Numbered from the stretch's first letter, positions 52,902 to 62,199 are shown. The stretch is 64,000 nt of DNA from Bacillus_AD sp047238185 (GCF_047238185.1 NZ_JBDFMI010000001.1:2604001-2668000); one strand, 5' to 3'. The notes: generated by a model from the sequence alone, not told the origin. Numbers and translations are program-made.

Positions 52902-54359
52902 TTAAGCCGCTAGTTTTTCGCCTTCCGGCTTCGCTTTTCTTTGCTTGATGGCATCACGTTTTCCTAAGAACAATGTGACAGCAAAAGCCGTACCGATTGA
53001 GATAGCCATACAAATGATGTAGTAGAAGATCGATCCTGGGGCAATCGAAATGATTCCCGGCAAGCCAGCTGCGCCCAAAGCAATCGCCTTTACCTTGAAT
53101 AAAGAGATGAAGGCTGCTCCCGCACCTGAGCCGATAACTGCCCCGATGAATGGATAGCGCAGCTTCAGGTTAATCCCGAACATTGCCGGCTCTGTAATAC
53201 CAAGCAATGCGGAAATACCGGATGCAGACGCAACACCTTTAGTCTTCGAATCTTTAATAAGCAACAAGGCCGCTAGTGCAGCTCCCCCTTGCGCCACATT
53301 ATTCATGGCTGCCACAGGGAAAATGAATGAACCGCCTGTTTTGGCGATATCGGCAATTAATTGTGTTTCAACAGCAATGAAGCTGTGATGCATACCTGTA
53401 ATAACGATAGGGGCATATAACAGACCAAAAATCGCTCCGCCAATGATACCAGTCGAGTCATATAACCAAACAAGGCCGTCTGTCAACAGATTTCCCGCTC
53501 CGCGAGTTAAAGGACCGACAAACACGAATGTCAAAACACCTGTTATAAAAATGGCAACTAAAGGAGTGATTAAATTATCAAGGAAAGAAGGAACACGCTT
53601 TCTCAAGAACAGCTCAATCTTCGCTAAAATAAAGGATGATGCCAATACAGGAAGAACTGTTCCCTGATATCCTACCTTCTCAATATCAAATCCGAAGATA
53701 CTCCAGACAGGCACCTCATTATTGGCTACAGCATCAGCGTAGCCATACCCGTTCAATAAATCAGGATGGACCATCAACATTCCCAACGCCGCACCAAGAT
53801 ACGGATTGCCGCCAAACCGTTTGGTTGCTGAGAATCCGATCAGAATTGGCAGAAATACGAATGCCGCATTGGCAAACGTATTGATCATCGCAGCCAAATC
53901 AGCCATTTCCGGGAAAGCATCGATCAGCGATTTCCCTTCAATAAAGAAATCCTTTGCAGTTAGAAGATTGTTCAATCCCATTAATAAACCGCCTGCAACG
54001 ATGGCAGGGATGATCGGCACAAAAATGTCAGAAAGCATCTTCACAAAACGCTGCAGGGGATTCATTTTTTTCGAACCCGCCGAACTAACTTCCTGCGTCG
54101 ACATTTCTGTTAGCCCAGTCAATTCGCCTAATTCCTTATACACCATGTTGACTGTGCCGGCACCGAGAATAATCTGGAATTGCCCTCCCGTCGAGAAAGT
54201 CCCTTTTATCGCGTCAATTGCTTCCAATTTTTCTTTATCTATCATAGATTCATCATTGATGACCAAACGAAGCCGCGTTGAGCAGTGGGCCGCCGCTGCG
54301 ACGTTCTCTTTGCCCCCTAGGGCTGTAAGGACATCTTTGGCTATTTGTTTAAAATCCAT
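52902..54359 (-). CDS. scrA: sucrose PTS transporter, EIIBC
   Basis: 485 aa from ATG 54359, 9 bases after AAAGGTG; the longer frame reads through the operators and is rejected. The N-terminal IIB domain has the phosphorylated Cys in AAAHCSTRLRLV, followed by a IIC membrane domain with GITEPAMFGINLKLRYPF. There is no IIA domain, so phosphate must come from a separate IIA (Crr/glucose type). Imports sucrose as sucrose 6-phosphate for ScrB. Confidence 0.93.
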   Translation of the reverse strand: MDFKQIAKDVLTALGGKENVAAAAHCSTRLRLVINDESMIDKEKLEAIDAIKGTFSTGGQFQIILGAGTVNMVYKELGELTGLTEMSTQEVSSAGSKKMNPLQRFVKMLSDIFVPIIPAIVAGGLLMGLNNLLTAKDFFIEGKSLIDAFPEMADLAAMINTFANAAFVFLPILIGFSATKRFGGNPYLGAALGMLMVHPDLLNGYGYADAVANNEVPVWSIFGFDIEKVGYQGTVLPVLASSFILAKIELFLRKRVPSFLDNLITPLVAIFITGVLTFVFVGPLTRGAGNLLTDGLVWLYDSTGIIGGAIFGLLYAPIVITGMHHSFIAVETQLIADIAKTGGSFIFPVAAMNNVAQGGAALAALLLIKDSKTKGVASASGISALLGITEPAMFGINLKLRYPFIGAVIGSGAGAAFISLFKVKAIALGAAGLPGIISIAPGSIFYYIICMAISIGTAFAVTLFLGKRDAIKQRKAKPEGEKLAA

Positions 54360-54386
54360 TAATATCAACACCTTTACATTTCTTGG

Positions 54387-54470
54387 ATGGAACCGGTTCC
54401 TAAAGTGATTAAAAAAAATCACTAGCAGAACCGGCTTCAACTAGTTTATATGATTGGAACCGGTTTCAAC
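54387..54470 (-). promoter_or_regulatory. three LacI-type operators in front of scrA
   Basis: TTGGAACCGGTTTCAA (54454-54469), AGAACCGGCTTCAA (54427-54440) and GGAACCGGTTCC (54389-54400), centred on CCGG 29 and 38 bases apart. They share a GAAACCGGTTTC-like palindrome. The first, read in reverse, is one base off the cre consensus. Likely bound by ScrR and perhaps CcpA. Confidence 0.8.
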
Positions 54471-54488
54471 TAGATTATAAGACCTAAT

Positions 54489-55472
54489 TTATCTGGAGTC
54501 AACGCTTTCTCGGTCAATAATTTGGTATTTTGAGTAGGTAATTTTTTCTATTTCGTCGCCCTGCAGCAAAGAAATAAGCTTTCTAGCAGCAGTGTGGCCG
54601 GCTTCCTGATAGAAGAACTTCACAGTAGTTAATTCTGGATTTGTGAATTCTGTCATGCTGTACCCCCCAAAACCAGTAACCGATATCTGCTCGGGAATCC
54701 GATACCCTTCTTTTTGAATGGCTTTTAAAGCGCCAAATGCGATGTTATCTGTTGCACATACTATAAGCGAGGGCTGGCATTCTTTAATGATAGAAGGAAC
54801 AATGGCAATTGCATCCTCTATCTTAAATGTAGATTCGTAATAATGGACCAAGCAATCTTTTTGTTCGCCGACTGCTCTTTTGAATCCTCTTTTCCTCTCA
54901 AGGCCAACCGCAACGTCATTTTCAGTAACGCCCAAATAAGCTATGTTCCTATGCCCTTTTGCCAGTACTGCCTTTCCAAGGTCATAGCCTGCGTGAAAAT
55001 CATCATGGATGACACTGTAGCATTCATCATGCTGCTGGCCCATTAAAATGACAGGAATCCCAATTTGCCGAAATGCCTGAAGATGGCGTTCCGTAATGCT
55101 TGTGGCCAGCAGTATGATGCCGGCTACCTTTTGTTTTTGCAATGTATAAATACTTTCAATTTCCCTGTCCAAATTCTGGCTTGTATTGGAAATCATCAAT
55201 TGGTAGTCAAGTTCCCTCAATTGTTCATCTATGCCGATCAATGTCTGGGAAGTAGCGAAGGAGTCGAGCCTTGGCACAACGGTGCCGATTATCTTCGTTT
55301 GTTTCGCCTTCAGGCTTTGCGCAAAACGATTCGGTGTATAGCCTGTCTGTGCAATCACATTTTCAATCAGCTTAGCTGTAGGCTCACTGACAGAGCCCCC
55401 ATTCAAATACCTGGATACCGTACTTTTCGCTACACCGGCTATTCTTGCAATATCCGCTATAGTTGTTGTCAT
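54489..55472 (-). CDS. scrR: sucrose operon repressor, LacI family
   Basis: 327 aa from ATG 55472 with AGAGGATT upstream; the ATG five codons earlier is inside the binding site. Helix-turn-helix TIADIARIAGVAKSTVSRYLN and a hinge GYTPNRFAQSLK, then a sugar-binding domain. It is directly upstream of scrA, with the operators between them, so it most likely represses scrA-scrB in the absence of sucrose. Confidence 0.92.
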   Translation of the reverse strand: MTTTIADIARIAGVAKSTVSRYLNGGSVSEPTAKLIENVIAQTGYTPNRFAQSLKAKQTKIIGTVVPRLDSFATSQTLIGIDEQLRELDYQLMISNTSQNLDREIESIYTLQKQKVAGIILLATSITERHLQAFRQIGIPVILMGQQHDECYSVIHDDFHAGYDLGKAVLAKGHRNIAYLGVTENDVAVGLERKRGFKRAVGEQKDCLVHYYESTFKIEDAIAIVPSIIKECQPSLIVCATDNIAFGALKAIQKEGYRIPEQISVTGFGGYSMTEFTNPELTTVKFFYQEAGHTAARKLISLLQGDEIEKITYSKYQIIDRESVDSR

Positions 55473-55561
55473 ATTCAATCCTCTCATTTCAACCGTTTAT
55501 GATAGTTTGATTATACTAGAATGCCCGAAGAGCGTCACTGTGTGTCTTTTTCCAAAAGTAG

Positions 55562-56266
55562 CTACTGTTGCTTCTGTACAATATATGTAATGGCGTTCGT
55601 ACTCATCATGATTGCCTTGTCCCGCCTCTTGATTTCATATTGCAACGGCTTTGCTTCCACTTTGATTGGTTTCCAGTATGCATATTTTTCACTAAGTATA
55701 GCTGTCATTTCAGCTTCGCTTACATTCACTTCCATCATGGCAGGCAGTTCTTCGCCCGTTTCCGCATCCCTTTCTTTCACTTCCGAATTCACAACCAGGC
55801 AATGTATTCCACATTCCCTTGTCCCCTTTATCATTCTGTCCAATAAGCAAGTAAACTCTTCTAGGGATGACACGTGCTCCAAACTTGAAACAGCTACGAC
55901 AAAATCATAGTAACCGCTAGGGATACTGAAATCTGCTATATCACTACAATAGCTGTTTATAATATCCTCTATGCCATATTGTTTACTGTAACGGCGTAGA
56001 GGTTCAATGGCGGTTTCCAATAAATCGACGCAGTCCACTTTTCCCTGCCGCTCACGGATAGAAAGCGCCATAGGAATACTGTTTCTGCCGACGCCGCAGC
56101 CGAGATCAAGCACCATCGGCTTATCTGTTTGGATCAATGACAGCGATTCGATGACAGACTTTACAGGAGATGACAGCCATGAACCTTTGACGAACAAATC
56201 ATGTTGGCTATAAAACCAGTCATGATAGCGCTTTTCTTCTTCACGAATAGTTGTAAAATCTGCCAT
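55562..56266 (-). CDS. class I SAM-dependent methyltransferase
   Basis: 234 aa with a Rossmann methyltransferase core: MVLDLGCGVGRNSIPMA (motif I), VDCVDLLETAI (motif II) and YDFVVAVSSLEHV (motif IV). N-terminus EEEKRYHDWFYSQHDLFVKGSWLSSP is family-specific but unassigned. Small-molecule methyl acceptor likely. Close behind a GNAT gene (63 bases) on the same strand, so perhaps an operon. Confidence 0.88.
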   Translation of the reverse strand: MADFTTIREEEKRYHDWFYSQHDLFVKGSWLSSPVKSVIESLSLIQTDKPMVLDLGCGVGRNSIPMALSIRERQGKVDCVDLLETAIEPLRRYSKQYGIEDIINSYCSDIADFSIPSGYYDFVVAVSSLEHVSSLEEFTCLLDRMIKGTRECGIHCLVVNSEVKERDAETGEELPAMMEVNVSEAEMTAILSEKYAYWKPIKVEAKPLQYEIKRRDKAIMMSTNAITYIVQKQQ

Positions 56267-56329
56267 CGGTCACCCTCTCCTTTGCGCATATGATTGACCT
56301 TATAAAAAACCACCCATTGGCACAAAGCT

Positions 56330-56830
56330 CTAATTGTCTCCTTCATTCAGCATCTTATGCCAAATAAACATTATGCCAGATCTTCCGGCTGCTTTTTTGC
56401 CGGTATCGGCAAATCCCGATTTTCTGTATACATGCTGTGCCGATTTATTGGCTGCATTGACCGCAAGCACTATTTCATTTACGTCCGGGAAATGAACTTT
56501 AACGAACGGCTCCAGCAACGCCATCGATTTAGTGGCAATCCCTTTCCCTTGGTGGCTGCTTGAAATCGAATAAGCCCTCAGCAACATGCATTTTTTATTG
56601 TCGCTATAGACAGCGCTCCCAGGGTAAGCATGAAGCACAAAAAAGCCTGCGATTTCCTCTCCCGCAAATATAACAACAGGATTTCTCTCTTTTTCTGACA
56701 AGCAACTCGCCAATGCGTCCAGAGGAGGTGCAGTGAACGCTAATTGTTCTTTTTCAAGGCTGTATTCACCGAAAAAACGCTTGTATTTCTCTTCATATAT
56801 GCGTAAACTTACTTCTTTTTCCACCATCAT
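56330..56830 (-). CDS. GNAT family N-acetyltransferase
   Basis: 166 aa. The acetyl-CoA loop SSSHQGKGIATKSMALLE and AANKSAQHVYRKSGF are clear. ATG 56830, ATG 56827 and GTG 56824 all follow AGAGGA closely, so the start is uncertain by two codons. Acceptor unknown. Probably cotranscribed with the downstream methyltransferase. Confidence 0.85.
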   Translation of the reverse strand: MMVEKEVSLRIYEEKYKRFFGEYSLEKEQLAFTAPPLDALASCLSEKERNPVVIFAGEEIAGFFVLHAYPGSAVYSDNKKCMLLRAYSISSSHQGKGIATKSMALLEPFVKVHFPDVNEIVLAVNAANKSAQHVYRKSGFADTGKKAAGRSGIMFIWHKMLNEGDN

Positions 56831-56914
56831 TCCTCTCCCTCATTCATTTCGGAATTCACCTCCTAATTATATGGTAAAATTTCTTGATATCTAAATATTT
56901 TGACATTTATTCTT

Positions 56915-56950
56915 AAAAAAGAACAGCGCATTGATTTTTCATTACGCTGC
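56915..56950 (-). terminator. trpS terminator
   Basis: Reverse strand CAGCG(T)AATG...CAT(T)GCGCTG-type hairpin followed by TTCTTTTTT, 10 bases after the trpS stop. Confidence 0.75.
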
Positions 56951-56959
56951 CGGTCAACT

Positions 56960-57964
56960 CTAGATATATCTTGTTAATCCGATTTTTTTCCGCACTTCTT
57001 TCATGAAAGGAATAGCCTTCTCTCTAGCTTTTTCAGCTCCCTCAAGTAAAATGCTATCTAATCTCTCTGGATTCGACATCAATTCATTATACTTCTCCCG
57101 GGGTTCCTTCAAGGCTTCATTCATTACTTCAAACAATTGCTGCTTCGCTTCTCCCCATGAGATTCCATCCTCATAATGAGCTTTCATTTGCTCCGTTTGT
57201 CCAGCGGAAGCAAACTGTTTATACAGTGAAAAAAGCAAAGAAGATTTTGGATCTTTCGGTTCGCCTGGAAGCGATGAATCTGTCTTGATTTTCTTAACCA
57301 ATTTCAGAAGCTGTCCTTCATCGGAGAATAATGGAATCGTGTTGTTATAGCTTTTGCTCATCTTCCGCCCATCCAAGCCAAGCAATACCGCCGTGTCTTC
57401 CTCAACCTTATACTCAGGCAACGTAAAAGTGTGGCCATATTTATTGTTGAATGTTTGGGCAAGGTCCCTTGCTATTTCTACATGCTGGATTTGGTCCTTC
57501 CCGACTGGAACAAGATCAGAATTATAGAGAAGAATATCGGCGGCCATTAGGATAGGATAGGTATACAATCCCATATTGACGCCATCATCTATATCGTTTC
57601 CGTTTCGTTTATTTTCTTCAGTCAATGCCTTATAGGCATGGGCTCTGTTCATCAAACCCTTGGATGAATAACAGGCAAGTATCCAATTTAATTCAAACAC
57701 CTCAGGAATATCGGATTGTCTATAGAAGGTTGCCTTTTCGTAGTCCAACCCAAGGGCAATCCATGTTGCCGCAATTCCATATGATAACTGTTTAAATTCT
57801 TCGGGATCCGGTGTCCGCGTAAAACCATGGTAATCGGCAACAAAGTAATAGGCTTCGTACCGGTCATCACGAGCAAGGTCTAATGCAGGCTTAATGGCTC
57901 CTATATAATTCCCTAAATGCACTTGTCCGGTCGGCTTAATTCCTGTCAAAATTCTTTTTGTCAT
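56960..57964 (-). CDS. trpS: tryptophanyl-tRNA synthetase
   Basis: 334 aa from ATG 57964 with GGAGGGAAA upstream; the longer frame runs into the T-box leader. Charges tRNA-Trp. Class I motifs are GIKPTGQVHLGNYIGAIKP (HIGH equivalent) and LLGLDGRKMSKSYNNTI (KMSKS). Length is normal. Controlled by the tryptophan T-box just upstream. Confidence 0.96.
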   Translation of the reverse strand: MTKRILTGIKPTGQVHLGNYIGAIKPALDLARDDRYEAYYFVADYHGFTRTPDPEEFKQLSYGIAATWIALGLDYEKATFYRQSDIPEVFELNWILACYSSKGLMNRAHAYKALTEENKRNGNDIDDGVNMGLYTYPILMAADILLYNSDLVPVGKDQIQHVEIARDLAQTFNNKYGHTFTLPEYKVEEDTAVLLGLDGRKMSKSYNNTIPLFSDEGQLLKLVKKIKTDSSLPGEPKDPKSSLLFSLYKQFASAGQTEQMKAHYEDGISWGEAKQQLFEVMNEALKEPREKYNELMSNPERLDSILLEGAEKAREKAIPFMKEVRKKIGLTRYI

Positions 57965-58258
57965 GTCTTTCCCTCCAATATGCACGCAAAAAAGGGCTAC
58001 CCATCCTATGAAAAGGACGGATAACCCGTGGTGCCACCTTAATTCGTTCATCACAAAGAAGAACGCACTTATCCATACAGAAACAATCTTCGTTTCAATA
58101 TGTCGCCTTTTTTAACGGCAAGACCTCCGCTATGCCTACTAAACTGGTTCAGCATAGAAGCTCCGAAGCCCATTCGACGGTTATTCTACACTGATTTCCA
58201 CCCGACATCAGCTCTCTAAAGTATGCAAACCGCTTACTATTCTTCATCATCGCTCATT
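57965..58258 (-). promoter_or_regulatory. T-box leader (tryptophan) of trpS
   Basis: Reverse strand T-box core AAGGTGGCACCACGG (58026-58040), specifier segment GTCGAATGGGCTTC with tryptophan codon TGG at 58170-58172, and terminator GGGTTATCC...GGATGGGTAGCCCTTTTTT (about 57988-58026). Confidence 0.93.
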
Positions 58259-58438
58259 CATTCTATGTGTATACCTTATTATAAATCCATTCAAAATTGA
58301 AAGTCAACTTACAGGAAGTGTCGATTATTATCGAAAAATAGCATAATTTTCATTATTTTATAAAAATTCCTTCCCCTCTTTCCCAGCATGTCTTATAATG
58401 TGGGAAGGCATGATTCTTTATACAGAGGGGGAACCGAA

Positions 58439-58849
58439 TTGAAAGAACATACACAAATTACTTATTCCTTAAATGAACAACTGCAAGGAAGCGAATTGGC
58501 AGACGTCTTTAAGGCGTCCGGGATCAATCGGCCTGTAGATGATCTGAAACGCCTTCAGAAAATGCTAGATAATGCCAATCTTCTCGTTACGGCTTACCAT
58601 GGCGAAAAGTTAATAGGCGTAGCCAGGGCACTGACAGATTTCAGTTATTGCTGTTATTTATCGGACTTGGCTGTAGATAGAGACTATCAGCGAAGAGGTA
58701 TAGGCAAAAAGCTTATACAATTTGTTCAACAAGAAATTGGAGATGAGTGTTCATTCCTTCTGCTTTCCGCCCCATCCGCCATGGACTATTATCCTCATAT
58801 AGGGTTTAAAAAAATGGATAATGGATTCAGAAAATTAAGAAAAAGATAA
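58439..58849 (+). CDS. GNAT family N-acetyltransferase (YhbS-like)
   Basis: 136 aa from TTG 58439 with AGAGGGGG upstream. A longer frame from 58388 would begin at the TATAAT box (58395-58400) and is rejected. The acetyl-CoA loop DYQRRGIGKKLIQFVQQE is standard, and the ending MDYYPHIGFKKMDNGFRKLR resembles small YhbS/ArgA-like acetyltransferases in Bacillus. Acceptor unknown. Confidence 0.85.
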   Translation: MKEHTQITYSLNEQLQGSELADVFKASGINRPVDDLKRLQKMLDNANLLVTAYHGEKLIGVARALTDFSYCCYLSDLAVDRDYQRRGIGKKLIQFVQQEIGDECSFLLLSAPSAMDYYPHIGFKKMDNGFRKLRKR

Positions 58850-58855
58850 AGGCGA

Positions 58856-58890
58856 GGCAAGCGGGAATTCCACTCCCACTTGCCTTTTAG
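58856..58890. terminator. terminator between two GNAT genes
   Basis: AGGCAAG(C)GGGA...CTCCC(A)CTTGCCTTTT between convergent genes. Confidence 0.8.
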
Positions 58891-58896
58891 GGTTTT

Positions 58897-59388
58897 CTAT
58901 GCATTATTTTCCCTAATCTGTTTTTCCAGCAAAATCTCATCCAAGATGGCTATTCCATTTCCTGCAATTAAAGGAATTTCAGGTTTACGGAGCCTCGCTT
59001 CTGCCACTGCATCACGGATGATGGAGACCATCCGATAGCCTCTTTTCTGGTAGAAATCAAGCGCTTTTATATTATCATTCGTTGTAATCAACTCTATTTT
59101 TAGGCATCCGTTTCTATATGCATGGTTTTCAGCTGTCAGGAGTAACCTGGATCCGATTCCCCCATTTTCCCGCACACTATCCAAGGATACAATCTCACAT
59201 GTAGCCCCTTTCTGAAAAAGGGTGACCAATCCTATAATTCCGCCGAAGTGATCGACACAAGCGAACCCCTCCAGTTCTGAACATCTATATGTCCCTGTCG
59301 AAATAATCATTTCATTACTGCCCCATTGTTCCCGAAAAAACGCATTCGTCCTATACACAGGCAATTGATCTAACGCTACGATATCCAT
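58897..59388 (-). CDS. GNAT family N-acetyltransferase
   Basis: 163 aa from ATG 59388, 9 bases after AAGGAAGG (an ATG three codons earlier touches that site). The acetyl-CoA loop is SVRENGGIGSRLLLTAENHA; NDNIKALDFYQKRGYRM follows, as in FR47-like enzymes. Downstream of and possibly cotranscribed with the broken peptidase E gene. Confidence 0.85.
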   Translation of the reverse strand: MDIVALDQLPVYRTNAFFREQWGSNEMIISTGTYRCSELEGFACVDHFGGIIGLVTLFQKGATCEIVSLDSVRENGGIGSRLLLTAENHAYRNGCLKIELITTNDNIKALDFYQKRGYRMVSIIRDAVAEARLRKPEIPLIAGNGIAILDEILLEKQIRENNA

Positions 59389-59436
59389 TTGTCCCATCCT
59401 TCCTTTTGAACAGCTCACTTCCTCTGCTGCAAGCAA

Positions 59437-60137
59437 TCAGTCCAGCTCCAAGCATTTGACATTCAAAGGAATTTCAATCCATTCTCCATTCCTTGCATGG
59501 ATTGAACAAGCCTGTGCTCCGGAAGATGATGATACAATCTGTGCAAGCTTGCTATCGACATAATGCAGGGCAACGCCATTCGCTGCTGCCACTCCTCCCT
59601 TTAAGGAAGAATTGCCTACAGCGGTACGGTATGCCTCACTGTACAATTCATCATTCCCATAATGGGGGCAATGACTGCCGGAAATAAACCCCAAACATGC
59701 GATAGCCTCGAACACTCCATCTACAGCGTCATGGAGGCCTTCTTCAAACCAACACATGGATCCTGCGCTTAAACCGGCTAAAACAATTCCGTTCTCATAT
59801 GCCTCCCGCAATATCAAATCCAGTCCATTTTCTTTCCATTGCCCTATCATTTTCTTAGTGTTGCCTCCGCCGACATAAGAATATCTTTTTCCATTATGTA
59901 ATCTCTTAAATCTCTGCTTGGAGGATTTGACAGCAACAAAGAAGAAGGCAAGCAGCCAAGCGCCGAAAAAGCTTTATTAAAGGACTCTTCATATAGCCTG
60001 TCGTCACCGCTCGCAGTCGGCAAAAAGCAAACAGCAGGCTTTTCCTTCCCGCTTTGCTGTATGATAAATTGATCCAGAAGAGGATTATTGAGCTCCATCG
60101 AAAAACCTCCCCCACCAAGCGCTATGATTTGTTTCAT
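59437..60137 (-). pseudogene. pepE: peptidase E (S51-like), split by a frameshift
   Basis: Two reverse frames together make one protein of about 230 aa. The N-terminal frame (ATG 60137, MKQIIALGGGGFSMELNNPL) ends at TGA 59847. The C-terminal frame holds YVGGGNTKKMIGQW and the catalytic-Ser segment VLAGLSAGSMCWFEEG. The expected junction is ...DIL-YVGGGNTK, but one base is missing near 59877, so the N-terminal half reads LMSAEATLRK and stops. No classic slippery heptamer is present. Either a real mutation or a sequencing error; without correction, no active enzyme is made. Confidence 0.88.
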
Positions 60138-60168
60138 TTCCCTTTCCCCCATTCATAAACCATTCCTT

Positions 60169-60741
60169 TTAGACAGGCTGTTTGATCCAAACTCGTTCTA
60201 TGGCAGCAAATTGGCCATTACGGAAGATGAGTTTATATACTGCTGCCGTATGGCTGTTTCCAGGTAAATCCTCATGTTGTTCGTCAAAGTAATTTAAAAT
60301 GATAGACAGAATGTTTCCGTGCAATCCGATCACAATAAGCTTTCCGGCAAACGTTTTAGCCACATCATATACTCCCTCCACTCCCCTCCTTAGAGCGTCA
60401 TTATTCGATTCTCCTCCTGGATAAGCAAAAGTAGGACGGTCAAAGCAATAACGCAGACTGGCTGCAATGTCCTCTATTTCATACGCATCTTCAGCCAGTT
60501 TTCGCTCCCTGAAACGGCCATCCATGGTCAAATCAACGCCATTTTGGACAGCCAGCCGGCCTACTGTCTGTATCGCACGAGGATAAGGACTTGAAATGAC
60601 CGCACTAATCTTTTTTTGTTCCAGGATCATTCCGACTTCTTCCGCATCCTCCTGGCCTTTTCGATCCAGCTCTATTGTCCGCTCCTGCAATATACTCTCC
60701 ATCGAAAAAGCATGTCTGATTAGAAAAATTTCCGTATCCAT
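60169..60741 (-). CDS. histidine phosphatase superfamily protein
   Basis: 190 aa from ATG 60741 with AAAGGAG upstream. Catalytic His in FLIRHAFSME, SSPYPRAIQT, YPGGESNNDALRR and the second His in IGLHGNILS. Related to the protein at 40909. Upstream of the broken peptidase E and a GNAT gene on the same strand, so a small operon is likely. Substrate unknown. Confidence 0.88.
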   Translation of the reverse strand: MDTEIFLIRHAFSMESILQERTIELDRKGQEDAEEVGMILEQKKISAVISSPYPRAIQTVGRLAVQNGVDLTMDGRFRERKLAEDAYEIEDIAASLRYCFDRPTFAYPGGESNNDALRRGVEGVYDVAKTFAGKLIVIGLHGNILSIILNYFDEQHEDLPGNSHTAAVYKLIFRNGQFAAIERVWIKQPV

Positions 60742-60930
60742 AAAAGCTCCTTTAAAAACCTTTTTTCTCAACATTCACCCATCTGTTCCCCTTGCCAAAT
60801 AAAAAACAACATCTTGCTCATATAATAAACTGAATTTTTTAATTTTTTTAAAAGTATATCCATTATTTGACATGAAATCAACCTCTTCTCCCTAGAATGC
60901 AAGGAATACAGCAGAAAGTTATCTCACATG

Positions 60931-60960
60931 CAAAACGGCCGCCATTCCTCCGGCGGCCGT
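60931..60960 (-). terminator. terminator of the crcB pair
   Basis: ACGGCCGCC...GGCGGCCGT perfect 9-bp arms, followed by TTTTG on the reverse strand; it begins in the stop codon of the second crcB. Confidence 0.82.
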
Positions 60961-61322
60961 CATATAAATCCCCCTATAGTATAGCCTGCAAAAGCTAGCA
61001 GGGCCCCTCCGCAGAAAGTAATGGCCAAATAAAACAAGAATCCTTTCCTTTCACCGCTTTTTACCATTTTCACCAATTCTAACATGAGGGTGGAAAAGGT
61101 TGTAAAGGCACCCATAAACCCTGTCCCGGCAAGCAGCATGATGACGGGGTCAGCCTTCATGCCCGATAATAGTCCGAGCAAAAAGGAACCGCTCAAATTG
61201 ATCAGTAAAGTAGCAAATGGATAGCGAACAGATACAGTGGACAGTACCGATTTGCTTATTGAAAATCGGGTTACGGCCCCTAAAAAACCCCCGATAGCAA
61301 CCAATAAAACGTTCATCGCCAT
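60960..61322 (-). CDS. crcB: fluoride channel CrcB (second of pair)
   Basis: 120 aa, four helices. It has the Fluc signatures GGFLGAVTRFSIS, NLSGSFLLG (pore Asn) and GFMGAFTTFSTL (Na+/F- site and Phe box). Exports fluoride. It overlaps the first crcB by one base; in Gram-positive bacteria such neighbours usually form a heterodimeric dual-topology channel. Confidence 0.94.
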   Translation of the reverse strand: MAMNVLLVAIGGFLGAVTRFSISKSVLSTVSVRYPFATLLINLSGSFLLGLLSGMKADPVIMLLAGTGFMGAFTTFSTLMLELVKMVKSGERKGFLFYLAITFCGGALLAFAGYTIGGFI

Positions 61323-61699
61323 TATTTAGCTTCCTTTCTTTCAGAGGCAGCATGATATCCTAAAAATGACATGGCAAGACCCCCGATCATCGATAATGCG
61401 GCATATAAAACAGCCATCAGGGCATGGCCGCCTTGAAACAAGGAGACCGTCTCAACGCTTAATGTGGAAAAAGTCGTGAATGCCCCAATAAATCCTGTTC
61501 CGATTGCCGACTTCCACTCATCCGGAATAGCCGTTCTTATAAAGACAAAAGTAGTCAGCCACGCAAGAAGGAAACTGCCTATCAAATTGATGGAAAAAGT
61601 GGCGATAGGAAAGAGGGATCCATTCCATGCCAATAATCCGATTGCATACCTTAGCACGGCCCCCAGCGCGCCTGCCAGGCCAACATATATGTAAACCAT
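61322..61699 (-). CDS. crcB: fluoride channel CrcB (first of pair)
   Basis: 125 aa with GALGAVLRYAIG, NLIGSFLLAW and GFIGAFTTFSTLSVE. Positive charges are distributed differently from its partner, as expected for opposite membrane orientation. GGGAGG precedes the ATG by 11 bases. I do not see a convincing fluoride riboswitch in the 150 bases upstream. Confidence 0.94.
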   Translation of the reverse strand: MVYIYVGLAGALGAVLRYAIGLLAWNGSLFPIATFSINLIGSFLLAWLTTFVFIRTAIPDEWKSAIGTGFIGAFTTFSTLSVETVSLFQGGHALMAVLYAALSMIGGLAMSFLGYHAASERKEAK

Positions 61700-61950
61700 G
61701 TTCTAAAAAACCTCCCGGATAATAGATGAAGCATCATATTCATTATTATATCTTCTTTAGTCAGCAGACTGTATCGACATTAAAAATCTATGTGCAATCC
61801 ATGTAGATTCTTCACTGTCTTTTCACAAACTACAGCTGTCTTTGAAAAAAGTTGCAAATAAAATTGGAGATACATTTACATTATTCTAAATCTATTGATA
61901 GCTCTTTTTCTATGACCTATACTATGAAAAAAATGAAGGAGCGAACTCAT

Positions 61951-62160
61951 ATGGCTTACCATACAATCAAAGAAGACATTTTCCATTATTACAATGAACA
62001 AGGATCCTATCCAAAACATATTAAATTAAATAAGGATCTGTTCATAGCGCTAAAAGAATCCGGTCATATCAACTTATCCGTTGTAAACCCTTCCAAAGTA
62101 ACCTTTTTAGGTGTAGAAGTACTGGAAGACCGGGGTGTAGAAAAATACGAATTACTTTAA
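61951..62160 (+). CDS. small hypothetical protein, 69 aa
   Basis: ATG 61951 with GAAGGAG 9 bases upstream. The protein starts MAYHTIKEDIFHYYNEQGSY and contains KHIKLNKDLFIALKESGHI and TFLGVEVLEDRGV; compact alpha/beta character, no membrane segment. A terminator follows directly. No named family recognised, though the shape resembles small DUFs of Bacillus. Confidence 0.65.
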   Translation: MAYHTIKEDIFHYYNEQGSYPKHIKLNKDLFIALKESGHINLSVVNPSKVTFLGVEVLEDRGVEKYELL

Positions 62161-62170
62161 TGCCTGTTAT

Positions 62171-62199
62171 AGCTTGGAGAAATCCAAGCTTATTTTTAT
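62171..62199 (+). terminator. terminator of the 69-aa gene
   Basis: AGCTTGGA-GAAA-TCCAAGCT followed by TATTTTTAT. Confidence 0.8.

Noticed and set aside
61700..61850. Fluoride riboswitch upstream of the crcB pair
   Set aside because: The conserved GATG-type and CTGATG-type segments could not be found by eye.
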